A stretch of 9,820 nucleotides of DNA from Clostridia bacterium. GTDB taxonomy: Bacteria; Bacillota_A; Clostridia; Christensenellales; Aristaeellaceae. The stretch spans positions 1 to 9,820 of the forward strand of contig JAFRMB010000047.1 of assembly GCA_017430945.1 (NCBI GenBank). The letters run 5' to 3'. This document shows positions 1 through 4,930 of this stretch, piece after piece; position 1 is the first letter of the stretch; each line of letters opens with the position of its first letter. Both the position numbers and the translations under genes were made by a program. The notes below the pieces were generated by a model, which saw only the letters and a program-made list of their open reading frames with translations, was not told the origin of the DNA and made no database searches.

Positions 1-1315
1 ACCACACGGGCAGGACGCTCATTATCCAGCCGACGCAGACGACGCAGCCCAGGACGATGACCAGCCAGCCGCCCCTGAACAGATCCCGCTGGTCATAGCC
101 GCCGTAGGCCATCATGAAGGGAACGACGGCGGTGGGCATGGGGGTCATGAAGGCGGCGAGCACGCCGGTTTCGATCAGGAGCAGCAGGCCGCGGGGGTCA
201 CCGCCGATCCGGTGGCAGGACGCGATGGCGATGGGAAAGAAGATCAGCATCGCGCCGCGGTTGGACATGAACTGCGCGCACAGGAATGGGAACAGGTAGA
301 ATACGAGGCCGATGACATAATTGTTGTTGAACCTCACGGCTATGTCGGCGATGAAGCCGCCGATCAGATCGCCCGCGCCGGTGGCGGAGAGGGCGCCGGA
401 CATGGCCAGCGCGCCGACGATGAGCAGCAGCATGCTCAACGGGACCGACCGCGCAGCCTCGTCTGGCCTGAGGACACCGCAGATCACCATCAGCACAGCG
501 CTGGTCAGGCAGATCTGCCAGATGGCGACACCCTTCATAACGCTGGCCTGGAGCATGAGAGCCAGGGCCGTGCCGAAGAAGATGACGATGCCCGCGATCT
601 CGGAGAAGGCGGACAGATGTGTCTGATCGGCGCTGCCGTCCGTGGCCTGCGCCGCCCGGTCGGGGACCCGATCGGGGCAGAAGCGCGGCATGACAAAGGT
701 ACAGTAGAGCACCGTGAAGATCAACATGGGCAGGCGGGCGATCATCGGATCGAAGAAGCCCAGCGCGGGGATCGCGCCGGTGAAGCTCTCGAGCTTTCCG
801 TAATACGCGCTGATGTAGCCGCTGAGCTCGGCGGCCTGGGTCGCACCGGTACCGACGGGCAATGTGGAGCAGGTGGCGATGGCCACGACTCCGAGGGGCA
901 GCGCGATCTTCGACCTGGGAATGCCCGTCGAATCGGCTGTAGCCATACAGAAGGGCGCGACGATGCCGTAGACGATGATGGGGCTCTGCACGATCTGGCT
1001 CAGCAGCATGGCCAGCACGCAGTAGAGCAGCAGGATCCTGTTGCGATCCCCCTTTACGATGCGCGTGATGCCGACGGCGAGCCCGGAGCAGAGCCTGGTC
1101 TTGTTGAAGCCGACGGCCACTACGCTCATCGCTCCGATCATGATGACGATGTCATTGGCGAAGCAGGCGAGGATCTCCTTCTGTGGGAGGCAGCCCGTGA
1201 GCGAAAGCGCCGCTACGGAGGCCATGGCGACCGTGGCGAGGCTCCAGATATTCGCAATGTAGCCCGCACAGGTCAGAACGAACAGGGCCAGACAGATGAT
1301 CAGGTGATCGGACAT
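1..1315 (-). CDS. SLC13/DASS-type sodium:carboxylate symporter family permease (3' end cut by window edge)
   Basis: An uninterrupted 438-codon reading frame begins at the ATG at 1315, preceded by a GAAGGGAAAAGG ribosome binding site, and runs off the left edge without a stop. The protein is very hydrophobic, with about ten or more membrane segments. It shows the two-repeat layout of the ion-transporter (SLC13/DASS, ArsB/NhaD-like) superfamily. The first-half re-entrant motif is seen around residues 148-163 (ATCSTLPVGTGATQAA). The second-half counterpart lies around residues 349-362 (FMSNRGAMLIFFPI), followed by a TPMPTAVVPFMM stretch at 390-401. Family members carry di- or tricarboxylates into the cell with sodium, but the substrate cannot be read here. 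Usual length is about 430-480 residues, so little is missing. It lies 27 nt downstream of a broken HxlR-type regulator on the same strand and was probably co-transcribed with it. The opposite strand holds a long open frame that is only a shadow. Confidence 0.85.
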   Translation of the reverse strand, partial: MSDHLIICLALFVLTCAGYIANIWSLATVAMASVAALSLTGCLPQKEILACFANDIVIMIGAMSVVAVGFNKTRLCSGLAVGITRIVKGDRNRILLLYCVLAMLLSQIVQSPIIVYGIVAPFCMATADSTGIPRSKIALPLGVVAIATCSTLPVGTGATQAAELSGYISAYYGKLESFTGAIPALGFFDPMIARLPMLIFTVLYCTFVMPRFCPDRVPDRAAQATDGSADQTHLSAFSEIAGIVIFFGTALALMLQASVMKGVAIWQICLTSAVLMVICGVLRPDEAARSVPLSMLLLIVGALAMSGALSATGAGDLIGGFIADIAVRFNNNYVIGLVFYLFPFLCAQFMSNRGAMLIFFPIAIASCHRIGGDPRGLLLLIETGVLAAFMTPMPTAVVPFMMAYGGYDQRDLFRGGWLVIVLGCVVCVGWIMSVLPVW

Positions 1316-1342
1316 TGCCTTTTCCCTTCTTGATGGAGCTGA

Positions 1343-1576
1343 TCAGAGTGTGTTTACATAATGCACTTCAGACAGTTCTCCGGCCTTGAATGCGTTGCCC
1401 AAGGCCTGCATGGCGTCCAGAACGGGACGCATCGTTTCGCCCAATGGCGACGGCGCGTGCTCGAAGCGGGCGGTGCTTCGGGATAGACCTTTCGGGTGAT
1501 GATGCCATCCGCTTCCATGAAGCGCAGGCATCCGTCAGCACTTTCTGACGGATGCCTTCAGGCTCTTCTGAAGTCC
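1343..1576 (-). pseudogene. HxlR-family transcriptional regulator, C-terminal half, three frameshifts
   Basis: When the three minus-strand frames are joined, the sequence reads as the second half of an HxlR winged-helix DNA-binding protein. The pieces are GLQKSLK, then GIRQKVLTDA, then LRFMEADGIITRKVYPEAPP, then RFEHAPSPLGETMRPVLDAM to the stop at 1343. This matches the family pattern of an 'L.GI.QK.LTD.LR..EADG...R.VYPE.PPR.EY..T.LG....PVLDA' order. Each junction lacks one base: near 1555-1556, near 1527-1528 and near 1468-1472. The N-terminal recognition region is absent, because the sequence turns AT-rich and non-coding upstream of about 1577. HxlR proteins are about 100-130 residues; about 78 are recoverable here. 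HxlR genes often sit beside the gene they control, and this one lies 27 nt upstream of the SLC13-type transporter. Family assignment is confident; loss of function is inferred from the frameshifts. Sequencing error is the main alternative. Confidence 0.75.
1526..1557. repeat. Perfect 13-bp inverted repeat with 6-nt loop inside the HxlR remnant
   Basis: The arms AGGCATCCGTCAG (1526-1538) and CTGACGGATGCCT (1545-1557) are exact reverse complements around the loop CACTTT. No T-run follows on either strand, so it is not a standard terminator. It falls in codons of the remnant (GIRQKVLTDA). Two of the remnant's three single-base losses lie at the same base pair near the foot of the two arms. Confidence 0.8.
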
Positions 1577-1588
1577 GTTGGTGGTAAC

Positions 1589-1617
1589 ATTATATTATGA
1601 TGCAACCTATAAATCAA
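1589..1617 (-). promoter_or_regulatory. Sigma-A-type promoter facing the HxlR remnant and transporter
   Basis: On the minus strand a -35 box TTGATT (1617-1612) is followed after exactly 17 nt by a consensus -10 box TATAAT (1594-1589). Transcription would begin near 1582, almost at the first recognisable HxlR codon. The regulator's N-terminal half therefore appears to have been deleted between promoter and remnant, leaving the promoter to serve the transporter. Confidence 0.7.
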
Positions 1618-1626
1618 GTACTTGAT
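1613..1626. promoter_or_regulatory. 14-bp perfect palindrome over the -35 box (candidate operator)
   Basis: ATCAAGTACTTGAT is its own reverse complement and overlaps the -35 box of the minus-strand promoter. A regulator bound there would block polymerase. The palindrome fits a dimeric winged-helix protein such as an HxlR-family member, but the adjacent HxlR gene is broken, so the binder is unknown. Confidence 0.5.
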
Positions 1627-1772
1627 CCTAATGAAAACGTCTCATAAGGGAAACTGAGGATAGTCGAACACTGTGGATAGTAAAACCGCGTGACCCCTCA
1701 TTTTATGGGAAAAACCAATATGACCAGACTTGTTTTCTTTTCATAATCTCCTGTACTCTATGACTGGATGGA

Positions 1773-1982
1773 TCATTTGTTTGCAGTATGAGTCGGTTTT
1801 CGCCCGGCCGACGCCTCGCTGCGACCAATGATGCGCTGCATCGCCTTTCTCCGATCCGCGCAGGCCGCACGAAAAATCTGCTCCGGAACGGTTCGCTTCA
1901 GATCGGCGAGATACCGGACGGTTTTGTATGCAAAAGGTCCATTTCTCTGGCGGCCAGACGCCGGGGCTTCAATAACGCTCAT
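1773..1982 (-). CDS. Small unidentified reading frame, possibly a gene remnant
   Basis: This frame of 69 codons starts at the ATG at 1982, 10 nt beyond the stop of the DUF4405 gene, and ends at 1773. The product is basic and charged, with a plausible helical middle (YKTVRYLADLKRTVPEQIFR), and many third codon positions are G or C like those of neighbouring genes. No ribosome binding site precedes the ATG, and I recognise no family. It could be a fourth small gene of the operon, the tail of a lost gene, or chance. The overlapping plus-strand frames look no better. Confidence 0.25.
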   Translation of the reverse strand: MSVIEAPASGRQRNGPFAYKTVRYLADLKRTVPEQIFRAACADRRKAMQRIIGRSEASAGRKPTHTANK

Positions 1983-1992
1983 GGAGCCGGAC

Positions 1993-2790
1993 TCATACTT
2001 TGCCTGTTTTCCGGGACACTCGGCTCTCGACCCCATGTGTGATCGCTGCAAAGAGGAACAGTATCGAAAACCATGTGGCGATCGTATAGAGCAGGTTGGT
2101 CAGGCTGAAGGGCTGCTGACCATGACTGCCGCGCTGTCCCTGCGCCGCAACGGCGTCGCCCTCGCGGCCGGTCACCGGGTCCGTCGTTTCACCTTCGCTC
2201 GACGGATCGGTTTCAACTACGGCGGTCTGTCGTTCTCCTCTTTCTCCATGTTCCTCATGGGCGGTGAACGGCGCGGCGACCCAGCGGCCAAAGCTGGAGG
2301 TGACGACCCGATAGCCGCCAAACGCGAGGATCACGAAGCACAGGACCACGGCGACGACCTTCGGGATCCTGATCCGCTTTCCCATCCAGCCCCAGAAGTA
2401 ATTCCAGTGCAATCCGAAGTGGATGCCCGTCATCACCAGAGCCAGCGCGGCGGAGAAGAAGTGCAGCGGATTGAGGGACGATACTTGAAACGGGAACAGC
2501 TTCTTCGATACCAGTACGCCTGTCACCATCACAACCACCCATGACAGGATCAACAGCGCGTTGACCACGAGGGTCGCCTTCGATCTTCCCGTCTTCATCT
2601 TCCCGCTGAATACCCGGCTCACCCATTTTCGGTTGAAAACCACATGGACGACGAAGAGGATCATCAGCACCAGCCCCACCACTTCGTGGTACATCAGCGA
2701 GATGACGTTCTTGCTGAACAGGGTCGCGCAGATCGCGATCAAAACGCAGTCAAGGCCGATGTGCAGCGCCAGAGATCGTTTCGCGGTCAT
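1993..2790 (-). CDS. DUF4405 cytochrome-b-like membrane protein
   Basis: The 265-residue product has about six membrane segments (roughly 8-24, 34-54, 75-96, 108-128, 145-162 and 233-251). Histidines sit where DUF4405 (PF14358) proteins carry putative haem ligands: H35 in MYHEVVG, H49 in VVHVVFNRKW, then H110, H124 and H128 in LHFF...IHFGLHW. The family resembles the cytochrome b561 fold and is thought to pass electrons across the membrane; that role is inferred. Residues 165-227 form a charged, probably extracytoplasmic linker between the last two segments. The start is the ATG at 2790 because AAGGAGGA (2805-2798) is correctly spaced for it. The ATG at 2808, seven residues earlier, lies at the edge of that binding site. 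It is the last gene of the operon, 14 nt after the Sel1-repeat gene. The partner that would supply or accept electrons is not visible. Confidence 0.75.
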   Translation of the reverse strand: MTAKRSLALHIGLDCVLIAICATLFSKNVISLMYHEVVGLVLMILFVVHVVFNRKWVSRVFSGKMKTGRSKATLVVNALLILSWVVVMVTGVLVSKKLFPFQVSSLNPLHFFSAALALVMTGIHFGLHWNYFWGWMGKRIRIPKVVAVVLCFVILAFGGYRVVTSSFGRWVAAPFTAHEEHGERGERQTAVVETDPSSEGETTDPVTGREGDAVAAQGQRGSHGQQPFSLTNLLYTIATWFSILFLFAAITHGVESRVSRKTGKV

Positions 2791-2797
2791 TTCGAAG

Positions 2798-2805
2798 TCC
2801 TCCTT
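2798..2805 (-). promoter_or_regulatory. Ribosome binding site that fixes the DUF4405 start
   Basis: AAGGAGGA ends 7 nt before the ATG at 2790. It overlaps the stop codon of the upstream Sel1-repeat gene, so translation of the two genes is probably coupled. The site excludes the upstream in-frame ATG at 2808 as the main start. Confidence 0.75.
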
Positions 2806-3410
2806 CATTCAGCATCCAGGCGCTCCAGCGCGGCGGCGGCGTCCTCGCTGCCATCTTCAGCCGCTTCCTGATACAGCGCTAAGGCTTTTTCTATGTCCTG
2901 TTCCACTCCAAGGCCCTGCTCATACAACCGAGCGAGCTCGTACCCGGCATCGACGACACCGGTGGCGGATCTGTTTTCCGATCCGGCAACGGATCCAAAC
3001 AGCTCCGCCGCCCTCACGTAGTCCTGTTCCACCCCAAGGCCATGTTCATACAGCAGGCCCAGGTAATATCCGCTGGTCAGGTCGCCGGATGTGACGCCCT
3101 TCTCATAGTATTCCGCAGCCAGGGCGAGGTCCAGTTGGACGCCCAGGCCCTGCTCATACATCATGCCCACATAGCGGGCGGCCTTCCTGTTCCCGGCTTC
3201 CTCCGCCGCGAGAAAGCGCGCCATCGCCGCCTCATAGTCCCGATCGACGCCGTCGCCGTTCATAAGCGCGATGCCTTCGTTGAGCAGAGCCATGGAGGCG
3301 TCGTTCCGACTGCCGCCCTGTCCGCGGGTGCGGTCGGTCTCAGCCATCGTTCCCGTCGCGGACAGCAGGCAGATCGTCAATACCAATATCCAAATCATAC
3401 AGCGCTTCAT
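2805..3410 (-). CDS. Exported Sel1-like repeat (SLR) protein
   Basis: The 201-residue protein has a signal peptide (residues 1-23, MKRCMIWILVLTICLLSATG then TMA before ETD). After it come four Sel1-like/TPR-type helical repeats at about 43-77, 78-113, 114-150 and 156-190. The repeats carry the hallmark GxxYExGLGVxxD turn (MYEQGLGVQLD, LYEHGLGVEQD, LYEQGLGVEQD) and A.. A...Y..A...G helices. SLR proteins act as protein-protein scaffolds, here outside the membrane. The start is the ATG at 3410: AGGTGA just upstream overlaps the stop of the esterase gene (stop at 3415-3417, 4 nt between the genes), so translation is coupled. An ATG at 3431 is in frame but would put a charged octet before the signal peptide. 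As the middle gene of the operon, it may hold the exported hydrolase or the membrane protein in place; that is inference. Confidence 0.85.
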   Translation of the reverse strand: MKRCMIWILVLTICLLSATGTMAETDRTRGQGGSRNDASMALLNEGIALMNGDGVDRDYEAAMARFLAAEEAGNRKAARYVGMMYEQGLGVQLDLALAAEYYEKGVTSGDLTSGYYLGLLYEHGLGVEQDYVRAAELFGSVAGSENRSATGVVDAGYELARLYEQGLGVEQDIEKALALYQEAAEDGSEDAAAALERLDAE

Positions 3411-3414
3411 ACCG

Positions 3415-4410
3415 TCACCTCGTCTGGGCAAACAGCCAGTCGCGCACGGCTTCGATCCTGTAGGCGAAGTCGAAGGAGGTCATGTGTTCGCCCGCGCCGC
3501 CGCCGGAGGTCTGTCCTTCCGCGAGGGTCGTGCCCAGGGTAAAGGTGACGAAGTTGGCGCGATTGCCCTCGGCAAGCATGGCGGCCACCGCGGCATCCTG
3601 GGTCTGTGCGTCGTCCCGGGCGCTCCACTCCGCGTGGCTGTAGATCGCGCCGTCGCCGTCGAACACCTCCATCAGGCCGGCCTGACCGACAGAAGCCTTC
3701 GGGTCGCCCGCGGAGACGATATAAAAGAAGCTGTCGTCTTCCAGCGCGTTCAGGATGCTGTTGTCCCACTGGCTGCCCACGAACAGCGACGCCGCGAACA
3801 GGCCGGGATAGGTCGCGTTCAGATAGAAGGAGGTCATGCCGCCCATGGACTGGCCCGTGGTGTAGAGCCGGTCTGTGTCGATGCTGTATGTCTCCGTCAG
3901 CGACTGGATGAGCCGCACCGCCACCTCGATCTGCCCGGAGTGGTTGAAGTCGTCATCCACGACGGTCTCGGTGAACACGGGCACCACCACGAAGGCGGCG
4001 TGCTTCGCCTGCTCCTCGTCCGTCGCCCAGATCAGGCCGCCCCAGCCCTGGGTCAGCACGTAGTCGGCGTCCCTGCCCACCACGCTGGCATCCGGTATGA
4101 ACTGGATGAGGGGATAGCTTTCGCTGCTGTCATAGTCTTCCGGTACGTACAGCTGATATTGCAGCGTCGTGCCCGTCTCCGTGTCCTCGTAGGTCAGCAG
4201 CCGGAACTTCGGCGCGACCTCGGCGATCATCGCCTGCAGCTGGACATCGGAGGACTTGTCCGTCTGGCCGCCTCCGCCCATCCGGCCGCCGCCGCGTTCG
4301 CCGTTGGGACCGCCGCCCATACCTCTTTGGGGACCGTTGTTCTCGGCAAATGCCATCATAGCCGTCATCATCATCGCGATCGCAAGCACCATACAAACCC
4401 AACGCTTCAT
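3415..4410 (-). CDS. Exported alpha/beta-hydrolase, PHB-depolymerase/feruloyl-esterase-like
   Basis: From the upstream ATG at 4416 the product has 333 residues; the ATG at 4410, two codons later, is preferred because AGGGAGG lies 9 nt before it rather than 3. Residues below count from 4416. A signal peptide (about 3-24, ending MMAFA) is followed by a glycine-rich, low-complexity linker at about 26-53. An alpha/beta-hydrolase core spans about 70-333. The nucleophile elbow is G188-Q-S190-M-G-G, the probable acid is D238 in SAGDPK, and the probable base is H311 in GEHMTSFDF, giving a complete Ser-Asp-His triad. The core resembles secreted esterases of the LpqC/PHB depolymerase group (YQLYVPEDYD, PLIQFIPDAS). 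Such enzymes cut ester bonds in polymers or plant cell-wall side chains, but the substrate is unknown. It is the first gene of the operon with the SLR and DUF4405 proteins. Confidence 0.8.
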   Translation of the reverse strand: MKRWVCMVLAIAMMMTAMMAFAENNGPQRGMGGGPNGERGGGRMGGGGQTDKSSDVQLQAMIAEVAPKFRLLTYEDTETGTTLQYQLYVPEDYDSSESYPLIQFIPDASVVGRDADYVLTQGWGGLIWATDEEQAKHAAFVVVPVFTETVVDDDFNHSGQIEVAVRLIQSLTETYSIDTDRLYTTGQSMGGMTSFYLNATYPGLFAASLFVGSQWDNSILNALEDDSFFYIVSAGDPKASVGQAGLMEVFDGDGAIYSHAEWSARDDAQTQDAAVAAMLAEGNRANFVTFTLGTTLAEGQTSGGGAGEHMTSFDFAYRIEAVRDWLFAQTR

Positions 4411-4419
4411 ATTCATTTA

Positions 4420-4426
4420 CCTCCCT
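4420..4426 (-). promoter_or_regulatory. Ribosome binding site of the esterase gene
   Basis: AGGGAGG (4426-4420) is followed by TAAATGAAT and then ATG at 4410. The 9-nt spacing favours 4410 over the ATG at 4416, which is only 3 nt away. Confidence 0.65.
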
Positions 4427-4500
4427 GGAGGCATCCGGACTTACGCTTGCGCCGCACGATACCCCGGTCATATTCGCAGGTCTTTCCCTGCTGTGATCTC

Positions 4501-4533
4501 ATTATAAGCGGGCAGCCTTGAAAAAACCTTGAA
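4501..4533 (-). promoter_or_regulatory. Promoter of the esterase operon with two direct repeats one helical turn apart
   Basis: On the minus strand TATAAT (4506-4501) is a perfect -10 box, placing the transcription start near 4494 and giving a leader of about 80 nt. No good -35 box lies 15-19 nt upstream. Instead two identical TTCAAGG heptamers occupy 4533-4527 and 4522-4516, 11 bp apart. Direct repeats with this period over a weak -35 are typical of activation by an OmpR/PhoB-type response regulator; no such gene is in the window. Confidence 0.5.
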
Positions 4534-4548
4534 TCCCTGACGAAAAAT

Positions 4549-4580
4549 GCATGGGGATGGCCTGAAGGCTGTCTCCATGC
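4549..4580 (-). terminator. Rho-independent terminator without a matching gene
   Basis: A 14-bp stem (three G-U wobbles) closes a 4-nt loop. On the minus strand it is followed by ATTTTTCG. The arms are at 4549-4562 and 4567-4580. It lies just upstream of the esterase operon promoter, so it would insulate that operon from minus-strand readthrough. No intact minus-strand gene ends at it. Confidence 0.6.
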
Positions 4581-4708
4581 GATCAGCGCACAGTTGCATT
4601 CCCGCCGACATCTACCGCTATCGCCAGGCAGCGGAAAAAAGATCGGGAGAGACGGACAGGAACCGCGCGGTGCGCAGGATCGTGTCCGCCTCTGCCCTGC
4701 ATATTATC

Positions 4709-4730
4709 GTTTTGTCAAATCCGACAAAAC
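4709..4730. promoter_or_regulatory. Perfect 8+8 inverted repeat, candidate operator
   Basis: GTTTTGTC (4709-4716) and GACAAAAC (4723-4730) are exact reverse complements around 6 nt. No T-run typical of a terminator follows. It lies 46 bp upstream of the -35 box of the HD-GYP gene, in a region without a gene, which suits a binding site for a dimeric regulator. Confidence 0.45.
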
Positions 4731-4764
4731 CGCCTGTCTTTGTCTGAATCGAGACGTAACTGCG

Positions 4765-4804
4765 AATACTGTTTGTTTACTTGCCGGCGCAATGCTGATA
4801 CAAT
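4765..4804 (+). promoter_or_regulatory. Promoter of the HD-GYP gene with a TetR-operator-like word
   Basis: A -35 box TTTACT (4776-4781) and an extended -10 box TGATACAAT (4796-4804) are separated by 17 nt. AATACTGTTTGT (4765-4776) abuts the -35 box. The identical 12 bases form the left part of the dyad in the promoter of the TetR gene at 8022-8033. The start of transcription would be near 4811. Confidence 0.55.
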
Positions 4805-4930
4805 TCTGGAGCGAGCCAGACAGAGCATCGATGCCGCGGCGTTCCCTGGAAATGCGCTGAAGCACGTCCAGGTACGGATGGATCGCCCTGTCCGCGCGGG
4901 CGAAGATTACGAACAGGAACGAAAGGCCCC

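Larger units (their letters stand above)
1577..1992. other. Intergenic stretch, AT-richer at 1577-1790
   Basis: The left part (about 1577-1790) is clearly more AT-rich than the flanking genes and has no convincing reading frame. It contains the promoter and palindrome described separately. No clear terminator for the three-gene operon that ends at 1993 is seen; the only hairpin-like sequence (around 1945-1960) is weak and has no T-run. The right part holds one small unidentified frame. Confidence 0.6.
4417..4930. other. Divergent intergenic region between the esterase operon and the HD-GYP gene
   Basis: The region spans about 510 bp between divergent genes. It holds the esterase promoter, the orphan terminator, an inverted repeat and the HD-GYP promoter, all listed separately. 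Short plus-strand frames at about 4547-4934 have no ribosome binding site or recognisable product, and I do not call them genes. I see no recognisable cyclic-di-GMP riboswitch in the roughly 120-nt leader of the HD-GYP gene. Confidence 0.6.

Noticed and set aside
212..1333. Long plus-strand open frame (373 codons) opposite the transporter
   Set aside because: The product is a His/Asp/Gly/Arg-rich string with no domain, as expected for the antisense of a GC-rich gene. The minus strand encodes a clear membrane transporter.
3271..4521. Plus-strand open frame of 416 codons opposite the esterase
   Set aside because: It lies antisense to a protein with a signal peptide and complete catalytic triad. 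Its own product has no recognisable domain and is rich in His, Arg and Val.
4811..4930. Possible cyclic-di-GMP riboswitch in the HD-GYP leader
   Set aside because: The leader is long enough, but I could not find the conserved GEMM-type core or paired stems.
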